Shown here piece after piece: positions 19,203-28,800 of a stretch of DNA of 64,000 nt. The stretch's first letter is position 1. Every line of letters starts with the position of its first letter. Location of the stretch: assembly GCA_964541755.1 (NCBI GenBank), contig CAZIRF010000013.1, positions 3,357 to 67,356 of the forward strand. Reading direction: 5' to 3'. The translations under genes and the position numbers were made by a program. Origin of the DNA: CAZIRF01 sp964541755. Its GTDB lineage: Bacteria > Spirochaetota > Spirochaetia > Treponematales > Breznakiellaceae. The notes below the pieces were generated by a model. That model ran no database searches. It was not told the DNA's origin and worked only from the letters and a program-made list of their open reading frames with translations.

Positions 19203-22036
19203 CAGCCTTTCCTGTCCAACTCTTCCTTGAGATACTTACCGGTCCAGGAATCGGGATTGGCTGCAATTTCTTCGGGCGTCCCTATGGCAACAATGGATCC
19301 ACCACGATCGCCTCCCTCGGGACCAAGATCAATAACCCAATCGGCCTGGAGAATGACATCGAGATTGTGCTCAATCATGACAACCGTATTGCCACTTTCC
19401 ATGAGGCGGTGAATGACATCCATGAGTTGCTTTACATCGGCAAAATGGAGACCGGTCGTCGGTTCGTCGAGAATGAACAGAGTCTTTCCCGTCGCTCGTT
19501 TGGAGAGCTCCAGTGCCAGCTTTACACGTTGCGCTTCGCCGCCGGAGAGCGTAAGAGCCGACTGCCCCAACTTGATATACCCCAGCCCGACCGATTTGAG
19601 GGTCTCCACTTTGCGGGCGACATGTGGGATTGGCGCAAAGAAATCGCAGGCCTCTTCGATTGTCATGTCGAGGACATCGGCGATGTTCTTGCCCTTGTAG
19701 CGCACTTCGAGGGTTTCACGATTGAAGCGCTTTCCCTTGCACACATCACAGAGTATGTACACATCCGGCAGGAAGTTCATCTCAATTTTGATGGTACCGT
19801 CGCCCTGACAGTGCTCACAGCGACCTCCTTTAACGTTGAAGGAGAAACGCCCACTTTTATACCCACGGGCTTTAGCGTCGGGCAGACTCGAAAAAAGGTC
19901 GCGAATGGCCGTAAAAACACCCACATAGGTCGCCGGGTTGGACCGTGGCGTACGCCCAATCGGACTCTGGTTAATATCGATAACCTTGTCGATGAGTTCC
20001 GCCCCTTCCAGGCTTTTATACGCCCCCTCACTGTGATGGCTGCGATTGACATGATTGCTCACCGCGGGACAGAGGACATCTGAGAGGAGTGTGGATTTAC
20101 CGGATCCGGAGAGACCGGTAATGCAGGTAAAAGCCCCCATGGGAATCGATACATCAATATTTTTAAGGTTGTGCTCTGTAACACCACGTATGGACAAAAA
20201 GGTTCCATTTCCCTTCCTGCGTTCAGCCGGTACGGGCATGATGAGGGTCCCTGCAAGGTAACGGCCGGTAATGCTCTTTTTGTTTTTCATCACCTCTTCG
20301 GGCGTTCCCTGAGCGATGACTTCCCCACCGTGGACACCGGCCCCCGGCCCCAGATCGACGATGTGATCGGCAGTGCGCAGGGTTTGTTCATCGTGTTCGA
20401 CGACGATGAGGGTGTTTCCAAGATCTCGCAGGTACAGAAGGGTCTCTATCAGGCGTTGGTTATCCCTCTGGTGAAGTCCTATGGACGGCTCGTCTAATAT
20501 GTAGAGGACGCCGACGAGACTCGAACCGATCTGGGTTGCGAGGCGAATACGCTGTGCTTCCCCGCCAGAGAGCGTCCCGGCTGTACGCTCGAGTGTAAGA
20601 TACTCGAGCCCCACATTACGCATGAAGCCAAGTCGTGCATGTATTTCTTTGAGTATTTGTGCGCCAATCTTTTTTTCACTCTCGGTAAACACAATCTTCT
20701 CGAAAAAGGCAATCGAGTCGGTAACAGAGAGGCTCGAAAGTTCCCAGATATTCTTTTCGCCCACCGTAACGGCCAGAGCCTCGGGGCGCAATCTCTTGCC
20801 CCCGCAGGTATCGCAGTGTGTCTGGGTCATGAACTTCTCGAGCCAATCCTTGATACCCGGCGACTGTGTCTCGCGATAACGGCGTTTCAAGTCCTCAACA
20901 AGTCCGGGGAATTTTGTGTGATACTGGAATTTCCCCGTTCGGTCGCGATTTTCGTATTCGATATCAATTTCCTCTTCGGTGCCGTACATAATCGCCGCAA
21001 AAACACGGTCATCAAGATCATCGAAGGGGGTATCCAGAGAAAAACCGAAGTGTTTGGCAAGGGACTCAAAACGGCTGCGGTGCCAGGCGGAATCCGGATT
21101 ATAGGGGACTGCCCCACCCTCGTTGAAAGAAAGGGAGAGATCGGGGATGATGAGATCCGGATCAAACTCGCGCCGTATCCCCAAACCGGTACACTCGGGG
21201 CAGGCGCCGTAGGGGTTGTTGAAAGAGAAGAGGCGGGGCTGCAGTTCGGGTATTGAGATGCCGCAGTCCGGACAGGCGTTTTTTTGACTGAAGAACTCCT
21301 CGTGTTCCTCCTTCGTATCCGCTTCACTACGCAGGACAAGCATGAGCCCGTCTGCGGCCTCGAGGGTTGCCTCGACCGATTCAGCCAAGCGCTTGCGGGT
21401 ATCGGCCTTGATAATGAGACGATCCACAACAATATCAATATTATGCTTTTTCTGCTTCTCCAATTTGATCGGGTCATCGAGACTCACGAGCATGCCGTCG
21501 ATACGCAGGCGCACATAGCCAGCCTTGCGGGCATCCTCGAGTATCTTCGTATGTTCACCCTTTTTCCCCCGCACCGTCGGCGCAAGGAGTTGTACACGGG
21601 TCCCCTCCGGCCAATTCATGATAGTATCGACAATTTGGTCGACTGATTGCTCGCGAATAATCTTGCCGCAGGAGGGACAGTGCGGGACCCCGACGCGGGC
21701 ATACAGGAGGCGGTAGTAGTCAAAGATTTCGGTAACGGTCCCCACCGTCGAGCGGGGGTTTCGATGGGTCGTTTTTTGTTCAATACTGATAGCGGGAGAC
21801 AGCCCCTCGATGTAGTCGAGGTCCGGTTTGTCCATGCGTCCCAGAAACTGGCGGGCGTAGGCCGAAAGGCTCTCGACATAGCGGCGCTGCCCCTCGGCGA
21901 AGATGGTATCGAAGGCCAGGGAACTCTTTCCGGAACCGGAAAGCCCCGAAATGACGATGAGCTTGTCGCGCGGCAGCTCCAAATCTATATTCTTGAGGTT
22001 GTGCTCGCGGGCACCCTTAATGACGAGCTTGTCCAT
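19202..22036 (-). CDS. uvrA: Excinuclease ABC subunit A
   Basis: 944 residues, normal length. Two ABC modules are present: Walker A GLSGSGKSSLAFDTIFAEGQ near residue 31 and GLSGSGKSTLLSDVL near 640, with signatures LSGGEAQRIRLATQIG and LSGGEAQRVKLALELS. The zinc-finger cysteines lie at CPSCG, CPDCG/CPEC and CEHC/CDVC. UvrA recognises bulky DNA damage and loads UvrB. The ATG at 22036 is the start; an upstream in-frame GTG at 22111 adds 25 residues without homology. It is the first gene of the long minus-strand run and diverges from tRNA-Val. Confidence 0.96.
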   Translation of the reverse strand: MDKLVIKGAREHNLKNIDLELPRDKLIVISGLSGSGKSSLAFDTIFAEGQRRYVESLSAYARQFLGRMDKPDLDYIEGLSPAISIEQKTTHRNPRSTVGTVTEIFDYYRLLYARVGVPHCPSCGKIIREQSVDQIVDTIMNWPEGTRVQLLAPTVRGKKGEHTKILEDARKAGYVRLRIDGMLVSLDDPIKLEKQKKHNIDIVVDRLIIKADTRKRLAESVEATLEAADGLMLVLRSEADTKEEHEEFFSQKNACPDCGISIPELQPRLFSFNNPYGACPECTGLGIRREFDPDLIIPDLSLSFNEGGAVPYNPDSAWHRSRFESLAKHFGFSLDTPFDDLDDRVFAAIMYGTEEEIDIEYENRDRTGKFQYHTKFPGLVEDLKRRYRETQSPGIKDWLEKFMTQTHCDTCGGKRLRPEALAVTVGEKNIWELSSLSVTDSIAFFEKIVFTESEKKIGAQILKEIHARLGFMRNVGLEYLTLERTAGTLSGGEAQRIRLATQIGSSLVGVLYILDEPSIGLHQRDNQRLIETLLYLRDLGNTLIVVEHDEQTLRTADHIVDLGPGAGVHGGEVIAQGTPEEVMKNKKSITGRYLAGTLIMPVPAERRKGNGTFLSIRGVTEHNLKNIDVSIPMGAFTCITGLSGSGKSTLLSDVLCPAVSNHVNRSHHSEGAYKSLEGAELIDKVIDINQSPIGRTPRSNPATYVGVFTAIRDLFSSLPDAKARGYKSGRFSFNVKGGRCEHCQGDGTIKIEMNFLPDVYILCDVCKGKRFNRETLEVRYKGKNIADVLDMTIEEACDFFAPIPHVARKVETLKSVGLGYIKLGQSALTLSGGEAQRVKLALELSKRATGKTLFILDEPTTGLHFADVKQLMDVIHRLMESGNTVVMIEHNLDVILQADWVIDLGPEGGDRGGSIVAIGTPEEIAANPDSWTGKYLKEELDRKG

Positions 22037-22103
22037 AGGGCTAGAGGATATCCTTCCAAGAGGCAATCGGGCAAGGGCTTGCAAGCGGAATGTACCAAGT
22101 GTA

Positions 22104-22131
22104 TTGACCATTCGGGCACGGGCATGATAGT
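22104..22131 (+). promoter_or_regulatory. Predicted promoter of tRNA-Val
   Basis: TTGACC (22104-22109), a 16-base spacer, then GATAGT (22126-22131). The expected start near 22138 lies about five bases before the tRNA 5' end. The -10 box is weak. Confidence 0.45.
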
Positions 22132-22142
22132 TTGCGGAAACC

Positions 22143-22216
22143 GGGCGCTTAGCTCAGCTGGTCAGAGCGCCTCGCTTACACCGAGGATGTCGGGGGTTCG
22201 AATCCCTCAGCGCCCA
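22143..22216 (+). tRNA. tRNA-Val (anticodon UAC)
   Basis: A full cloverleaf of 74 bases can be folded: acceptor stem GGGCGCT/AGCGCCC (22143-22149 with 22209-22215) and discriminator A at 22216; D arm GCTC/GAGC; anticodon stem CCTCG/CGAGG with loop CTTACAC, giving anticodon TAC; T arm with TTCGAAT. The CCA end is not encoded. It reads valine GUA codons. An intrinsic terminator follows two bases later, so it is a single-gene unit. Confidence 0.97.
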
Positions 22217-22217
22217 T

Positions 22218-22244
22218 AAGGTCCCGTTGAGGGACCTTTTTTTT
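22218..22244 (+). terminator. Intrinsic terminator after tRNA-Val
   Basis: Perfect 8-bp stem AAGGTCCC / GGGACCTT with a 5-base loop (GTTGA) and a run of eight T at 22237-22244. Confidence 0.92.
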
Positions 22245-22261
22245 GGCATAATCAGCTCCAA

Positions 22262-22272
22262 TATGGTATGAT
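22262..22272 (+). promoter_or_regulatory. Extended -10 box upstream of the cyclase gene
   Basis: TATGGTATGAT holds a TGn extension and the hexamer TATGAT (22267-22272). A -35-like TTGGCA lies at 22243-22248 (18-base spacer), inside the T-run of the terminator. A start 6-9 bases downstream would fall at the ATG (22282), so the message may be leaderless. Confidence 0.5.
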
Positions 22273-22281
22273 ACAGGCATC

Positions 22282-23199
22282 ATGAATGAATCAACATCCC
22301 CAGCGCATTCTCTGTTGTCATTTCGAAACAGACACCTGGATCTCAAAGATGAAAATACCGGAGAAGTAATCCAGGTCCTAATGAGTTGTGAAGCGGATGG
22401 AACCCTCTTTTTCTCCGAATCCGGCTCTTCTTATCCGGCATTTATGGAAAAGATACAATTCAACTCCTTCCCGGACAACAAGACCATTTTATCCTCACTT
22501 TCCAAATCTTTGGGGAAACCGCTCTCTCTCATCTCGGCCGAAAATGTAAGCGTCGAACTCGACAACTCGGCCCTGTCCGGCCTGCAGAAGATGCCGGTTG
22601 ATATTTTCGACGACGTCTATCTTGGCGAAGTCAAACCCCAGGCTCTCGTCCTCTGCGTCGATATACGCAATTTCTCAAGCTTTCTCTGTTGTAACGACGA
22701 AGGGGATGTGTTCAAACTTATCAAAGAGTTCACCTCAAACCTGCTTTCCTGCGTCAACCAATTTGGCTACGGGTGTAGCTACTACAAACTCATGGGCGAC
22801 GGCGCCATCGTCATTTGGGATGAAACCAACGAAGACAGCGTGGCATCGGCCTTGGGGGTATTTGATTCGTATATCGAATTTGTCAACGAAGAACTCTTCA
22901 AACCCTACCCCGGGCTTGGTATGGCAGGGGCACTGGTAAGCGACAAGGTATACAAGTACGAAATTTCTGCGGAAGCCTCGCAACTCAAATACCGCGATTA
23001 TGTTGGGTATGGCATCAATCTGTCCTGTCGACTGCAGGCCTTGGCCAAAAAAGATCAGCTTGCCATCAATCGCGCATTGGCAGACTCAACATTGGTTCCG
23101 TCAATCGAAAATCGCGAAGAATCCCTGGTAGACGATCTCCACAAGCTCAAAGGGCTTAAGGAAGAAGACCGGGGCGTCGTGTTTTTCTATGACCGCTAA
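22282..23199 (+). CDS. Class III adenylate/guanylate cyclase-like protein
   Basis: 305 residues. Residues 1-115 are an unrecognised N-terminal domain. Residues 120-290 form a class III cyclase domain: metal ligands D127 (LCVDIRNFS) and D173 (KLMGDGAIVIW), purine-binding Lys K169, and the transition-state pair N246/R250 in VGYGINLSCRL. All residues usually needed for catalysis are therefore present, and K169 favours ATP over GTP. There is no membrane segment, so it should be a soluble cAMP source. It stands alone: behind tRNA-Val and convergent with the hydrogenase-receptor gene, the two stops being 12 bases apart. A short AGG lies before the ATG, but the promoter box is very close. Confidence 0.85.
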   Translation: MNESTSPAHSLLSFRNRHLDLKDENTGEVIQVLMSCEADGTLFFSESGSSYPAFMEKIQFNSFPDNKTILSSLSKSLGKPLSLISAENVSVELDNSALSGLQKMPVDIFDDVYLGEVKPQALVLCVDIRNFSSFLCCNDEGDVFKLIKEFTSNLLSCVNQFGYGCSYYKLMGDGAIVIWDETNEDSVASALGVFDSYIEFVNEELFKPYPGLGMAGALVSDKVYKYEISAEASQLKYRDYVGYGINLSCRLQALAKKDQLAINRALADSTLVPSIENREESLVDDLHKLKGLKEEDRGVVFFYDR

Positions 23200-23211
23200 G
23201 TCTGCCACATA

Positions 23212-25047
23212 TCAAGACACAGACGAAATCGCATCATCATCAAACGACAGGGATTCATTGCGTTCTGTCCTGTCATCGGCCTCCTGTACGTCGATCATGG
23301 CCAGGGAACTTTCCACACTCCCCACCAAGGTCCGTATCTTTTCTATGTCCACAGAAAAGTCCGATATCTCGTCTATCCCCCCCTCTATGGTCTTGAGGGC
23401 TCCCACTATACTTTCGGAGTAAGGGCGGATCTTCTCGGCCTCTTCGCGGGATACCGCAGCCAGTTTTCGAACTTCGGCGGCGACGACGGCAAAGGTCTTG
23501 CCGGCCTGCCCCGCCCTGGCAGCCTCGATGGACGCGTTGAGTGACAAAAGGTTTGTCTTGTAAGCGATATCGTTGATGGCCTCGACGATGCGGGAAAAGC
23601 CGCTCGCTGTCTGCGTGGCCTCCTGCGAGTGTTTGCGCAGGAGGTCCGCGCGTTTTTCGCGCATGCCCATGAGGTAAAGGAGCTTGTCTGCAAGGGCATT
23701 TATGCGTTCATTGGTCTCCTTCATCAGACGCTCCCGCGCGCCTACCCTGGAGGCCTCCATCAGCCCTATTTCCTTCTCCATGAAGAGGTGACAATTTTCC
23801 TTTTTGTTGAGTCCATTGAATATGGCAATTGCCATATCCCGACAGGTTCCATAGCCGCAAGAGGAGCAGTTGCGTATATCCCGCTTTTCCCTCTTGTGCA
23901 TGGCCCGGTAAATATCGCGCAAAGTCGAATCGTCCGGCTGACGCAATTCAAGGGCGGAAGAGCGATCGATGTAGGTACGCTGATACAGTGAAGGTTTCCA
24001 ATATCGATCAATCGTCTTTCGAAGCCTGCGTATCGAGAGGGCGTTCTTCTTTTCCAACTTCTTCCTTCGCTGTTCAACCGGAACTTCGAGCCGGTCAACC
24101 GAATTACGGCTATCGGACAAGAGGGTTCCCGGCCCGGCGTTACAGCCCATTTCACAGGACAAGCAGTCGACAAGAAGGGGGCTCGCCCCCTGTTCAATCG
24201 CATCCTTCAGTGTCGCAAGATAGTGATAGACCGTATGGGGGCCTTCTATCTTGCGGGTGAGTCTGCCCACACCTGGCAAGTCCCGCAGTGCGGTACGCAA
24301 AAGCCCGCCCGGACTAGAGAAAAGAACGGCACGTTCCGCCGCTGCACCATCGTAGGGGCGGTCTTCGTATGATTCAAGCGCTATGCCTTCACCGGTCAAC
24401 CAGGCTGCCAGAGATTTGAAGGTAACGTTGTAGTCCCCAAGCCCGGTTTCCTCGAATTCGCGGCGCTTGGCGTAGCAGGGCGAGAGGACCGCAATACGAT
24501 GGGATGAAAATTGTGGATAATACTCACGTATCATTTTCATGGTATGGAGCATAGGGCTGTCTGCGGGGGCCAGATAGGAAAGGAGTTCGGGGTGATGTAC
24601 CTCGATAAAGCTCACAAGGGCAGGACAGGGTTGCGCAATAACTGTTCGCGGTTTGTGTGTCTTTATGTGTTCGAGATATGACTTTACGGTGAGCTCCGCC
24701 CCGAAACTCACATCAAATATGGCATCCACTCCTTTTTCGTGGAGGAATGCGTTGATTTTCAAATAGAGGCCGGGAAAATTGGCGGCAATAGCAGGAGCGG
24801 CAATTGCAACCACAGGCTCTCTGCCCAGATCGCGGAAAAAAGCCTCTGCATCATCAATTCCGTATCGGGCATTATGGGTGCAGGCGGCAATACAGGTACC
24901 GCATCCGGTATACAGATCGTCGTTAATGGTTACAAAAGAACCGGACCCGTCATTGCAAAACTTTACAGGGCAAACAGTTATACACGCATGACAGCTTACG
25001 CAACGATCGGGGTCAACCTCGACAACCTTTGAAAGGTGTTTGGACAT
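23212..25047 (-). CDS. Sensory [FeFe]-hydrogenase fused to a chemoreceptor signalling domain
   Basis: 611 residues, no membrane segment. Domain order: two [4Fe-4S] ferredoxin motifs (C16-x2-C-x2-C-x3-C and C49-x2-C-x3-C), a hydrogenase large-subunit domain (about 75-330), a further [4Fe-4S] motif (NCSSCGYGTC, then C near 415), and a methyl-accepting coiled coil (about 430-580) with the conserved tip NDIAYKTNLLSLNASIEA. H-cluster cysteines are kept (C141, C191, C298, C302), but the proton-relay Cys of motif L1 is Pro (QPCP). This pattern is known for sensory rather than turnover hydrogenases. It probably senses H2 or redox state and signals to CheA. GGGAGGGAG precedes the ATG. It follows the acyltransferase gene by 48 bases. 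Confidence 0.88.
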   Translation of the reverse strand: MSKHLSKVVEVDPDRCVSCHACITVCPVKFCNDGSGSFVTINDDLYTGCGTCIAACTHNARYGIDDAEAFFRDLGREPVVAIAAPAIAANFPGLYLKINAFLHEKGVDAIFDVSFGAELTVKSYLEHIKTHKPRTVIAQPCPALVSFIEVHHPELLSYLAPADSPMLHTMKMIREYYPQFSSHRIAVLSPCYAKRREFEETGLGDYNVTFKSLAAWLTGEGIALESYEDRPYDGAAAERAVLFSSPGGLLRTALRDLPGVGRLTRKIEGPHTVYHYLATLKDAIEQGASPLLVDCLSCEMGCNAGPGTLLSDSRNSVDRLEVPVEQRRKKLEKKNALSIRRLRKTIDRYWKPSLYQRTYIDRSSALELRQPDDSTLRDIYRAMHKREKRDIRNCSSCGYGTCRDMAIAIFNGLNKKENCHLFMEKEIGLMEASRVGARERLMKETNERINALADKLLYLMGMREKRADLLRKHSQEATQTASGFSRIVEAINDIAYKTNLLSLNASIEAARAGQAGKTFAVVAAEVRKLAAVSREEAEKIRPYSESIVGALKTIEGGIDEISDFSVDIEKIRTLVGSVESSLAMIDVQEADDRTERNESLSFDDDAISSVS

Positions 25048-25095
25048 GTCGCTCCCTCCCCAAAAGCTTAATTCTAGGGAGGAAGACAGAATAAA

Positions 25096-25812
25096 TCAAA
25101 CCTTCAGCATATTCTCAAGACACTTGTGCAAGGATTCACTCAGCGCTCTCTTGCCATCGGCATCGAGCCCCTTTGTCGATATCGCCTGACCGAATTTGAC
25201 GGTAACCGGAACGGCCTTCACCTTGCGATGTTCTTCCCATACGCGCCAGGAGTCTTCTATCGCCATGGGGACGATATCGGCTTCGGCCAAGGTTGCCAGT
25301 TTGAATGCCCCGGCGCGGAAAGGCAGCAAACCCCTCCCCTTGCTGCGCGTCCCCTCCGGGAAGATGAGCATGGCCCCGCCACGGCGGATATCGTCGGCGC
25401 CCTTCTGAATGGTCTTCATGGCCTTTCTGGGGCTGTTGCGGTCCATGAGGAGGCCGCCCAAAAGCCAAACCCAAATACCGATAAACGGAATATAGATGGT
25501 CTCTTTCTTGGCAATAAAGCCGAAGGGCCGGCGGATAAGAGCAAGTGCTATGATGATATCGAAATCACCCTGATGGTTCCCTACAAAGCAGACAGGCCCT
25601 TTGAGGGGCACATTTTCCATCCCCTCGACGACCAAACGGCTTCCGGTCATGAAGATGATGAAACGGGCCCACAGGTGGGCGAACCATACAAAGAACCCCT
25701 GCGTCACCCGGCCAAGGCCGACAAGTCGCAGAAGTCCGGCCAAGAGAGCCACCGGTGTGGTAAGAACCAGGGAGATGGCAACAGCGGTGAAAAACCAAAT
25801 ATTCTTGAACAT
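25096..25812 (-). CDS. plsC: 1-acyl-sn-glycerol-3-phosphate acyltransferase family protein
   Basis: 238 residues. Two N-terminal hydrophobic segments (about 5-30 and 42-58) precede the acyltransferase core with block I NHQGDFD (NHx4D), block II around GFIAKKETIYIPFIG and block III FPEGTRSKG. PlsC transfers the second acyl chain in phosphatidic acid synthesis at the inner membrane. It lies 48 bases upstream of the hydrogenase-receptor gene on the same strand; the functional link is unclear. 64 bases separate it from the end of mfd. Confidence 0.9.
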   Translation of the reverse strand: MFKNIWFFTAVAISLVLTTPVALLAGLLRLVGLGRVTQGFFVWFAHLWARFIIFMTGSRLVVEGMENVPLKGPVCFVGNHQGDFDIIIALALIRRPFGFIAKKETIYIPFIGIWVWLLGGLLMDRNSPRKAMKTIQKGADDIRRGGAMLIFPEGTRSKGRGLLPFRAGAFKLATLAEADIVPMAIEDSWRVWEEHRKVKAVPVTVKFGQAISTKGLDADGKRALSESLHKCLENMLKV

Positions 25813-25876
25813 GATACAAAACTCTAGCAGAAAAAAAGCTCACCGTCCAGAAAGGAACCGGGACGGCCAATAAATA

Positions 25877-28800
25877 TCATACAGAGAGGGCCAGAGAAGC
25901 CAATTTCTCGCGGATAAATTCGCTCTTTTCCTTGAGTCCAATAGTACCGGTGTGCAACATGAGAATATTGGGGGCCTTGGGATCGAGCTTGACCCGACCG
26001 GCACTCTCTTTCATAAGCCTGAGCACTTTATCGACGTTAACCTTGGAAACCTTGGTGAATTCGACGTGTACCACACCGGCACGCTCTTTCAAACTGCTTA
26101 CCGAGAGGTCGCGACAAATTATGCGGATCTCTGCCAGAGACAGAAGGCTCTGAACCTCGTCGGGCAAGGGACCAAATCGATCGACGAGCTCTGCAAACAC
26201 CCGTTCCAGCTCGTCACGGGTCTTTATGGAAGCAATCTTTTTGTACACTTCCATTTTTTCTTGAGCCGAATCGATATAGGAATCGGGGATGAAACCGGTA
26301 TATTCCAACTCAAGCCAGGTTTCGGTTTCGGCCTCGTAGTGCTCGTCCTGGAGCTTGTATACGGCATCCTCCAAGAGACGCAGGTAGAGATCGAAGCCGA
26401 CGGCGTAAATCTCGCCGGACTGCTCTTTGCCCAACAGGTTACCCGCGCCGCGAATTTCCATGTCCTTCATGGCAATCTTGAAGCCGCTTCCCAGCTCGGT
26501 AAAATCCGATATCACTTGGAGCCGTTTCATTGCCAACTCGGAAAGAGCCCTGCCCTTTGGATAAAAGAGATAGGCATAGGCCTTGCGATCAGAGCGACCC
26601 ACCCGACCACGCAACTGATACAACTGTGAAACACCATACATATCGGCCCGATCAATAATAATGGTATTAACGTTCGGGATATCGATACCATTCTCGATGA
26701 TGGTTGTGGAAACGAGAACGTGAAAACCGCCGTGTATGAAGCGGTGCATGATGTCTTCGAGGTCATGGGGCGCCATCTGTCCATGGGCGGTTTCCACAAG
26801 CATCTCCGGGACGACCCGCTCGATCATCAGGCGTACTTCATCGAGGCTCTCAATGCGGTTATGGAGGAAAAAGACCTGCCCGCCCCGCTCCACCTCGCGG
26901 CGTATGGCTGCTGCCACCCGATCTTCATTGAACTCATCTATGGCCGTTTCGATAGGCTGGCGCACGGAGGGGGGCGTGGCCAAAATACTCATGTCGCGAA
27001 TTTTGACAAGGCTCATGTGGAGGGTTCGGGGGATGGGAGTCGCAGAGAGCGTGAGACAGTCAATGTTGGTTTTGAGTTCCTTAAGACGCTCTTTGTCCTT
27101 TACTCCGAATCGCTGCTCTTCATCGATAACCAAAAGCCCCAGGTCTTTAAACAGAACATCCTTTTGAATAAGACGGTGAGTGCCAACAAGAATGTCAATT
27201 TCGCCGTCCTTTACAGCGGCGAGGGTCTTCTTTATATCCGAACGATCGACAAAACGGGATACCATGCCGATCTTGACAGGAAAATTCTCAAAGCGCTCTA
27301 TGAAGTTCTCGTAATGCTGTTCTGCAAGAATGGTCGTTGGCGCGAGGAATGCGACTTGTTTTCCGCCCATAATGGCCTTGAAACAGGCTCGTATTGCAAC
27401 TTCGGTTTTTCCATATCCAACGTCACCACAGACGAGCCGATCCATGGGCCGTGGGCTCTCCATATCGTCCTTGATCTCTTCCACGCAGCGAAGTTGATCC
27501 TCGGTCTCCTCCCACGGGAAACTGGCTTCAAATGCCGTCTGCCACTCGCTGTCTTGGGGAAACGCAAAACCCTGGGCGGCTTTTCTCTTCGAATACAAAT
27601 CAATGAGCTTTTGGGCAATATCTTCAACCGACTTCGAAACCTTGTTCTTGCGATTTTCCCAGCTCTTTGACCCCAACTTATCGAGACGTGGCGCCGTTCC
27701 CTCGTTACCGATATAGCGTTGAACGAGGTTTACTTGCTCTATAGGAACAAATACGCTTTCTTCATCGGCATATTCAATTTTGATATAATCGCGCTCATTT
27801 CCCAATGCCTTGATACGCTCAATGCCTTTGAATAAACCAATGCCATAATTGACATGGACGACATAGTCACCGGGGTTGAGTTCGATAAAGGTATCGATTA
27901 CCGCACTTCGTGCTGTCTTGAGGGATCGAGGAGTGCGATGTCGCCGCCCAAAAATCTCCCGCTCGTGAACGATGAGGTACTTTGACTCGGGGAGCCCAAA
28001 TCCGGATGAGAGAGGGAGCGACTGTGCGTTAATCTCCAAATCCTTAAGGATCTCACTGATGCGCATTGCCTGTGTATCGCTCTCTGCACAGACATCTATT
28101 GTCCAACCACCTTTTTTGAGGACAGCAAATTCCTCTTTGAGGTAATTGATATTGCCAAAGAAGGAGCGCGGCGGATCAATATCGACATGATATTTCTGAA
28201 CATTCCCCCGATCGCTCTTGAGCGAGTAAAAGGAAATTGAGTGGGTGAATGTCCCGGCAAGCCGAGAAAAGGACAAGAGGATATCCTCTGGAGGAGGCAC
28301 ACAGCTCTCTCTTCGAGCCTTTCGATACAAACCATCATATTCTCGCTCAAGACTCTCTTGGGCATTTTCAAGACGCTCACGCTCAAGGTAGAGGACGACA
28401 GCATCCTCGCCCAGATAATCCAGGAGTGTTGCCGGCCGCTCCATGGCAAGGGGAAAGAACAGTTCCTCTCCTGCACAAACAGATGAAGTTCTCAACTGAT
28501 CGAGAAGAGAGCTGCCCATATCAGGATACTTTTTCTCATCCTTGAGGGCCATTTCCAAGCGGGATATGGCATTTTCTGTCCAGAAATGCTCTCTTGCCGG
28601 AAATATTTCTGCATCTACAAGCCGTTCGAGGCCATTTTGATTATCAGGATCGAACAGACGGATAGATTCGATGCGATCGAAATCGAAGGTAATACGCAGG
28701 GGATAATCCGAACCCGGTCGATAGATATCACACACTTCACCCCGCAAAACGAATTCACCATGCACCTGAACACGGGGAACCCTGGTATACCCCCAGGACA

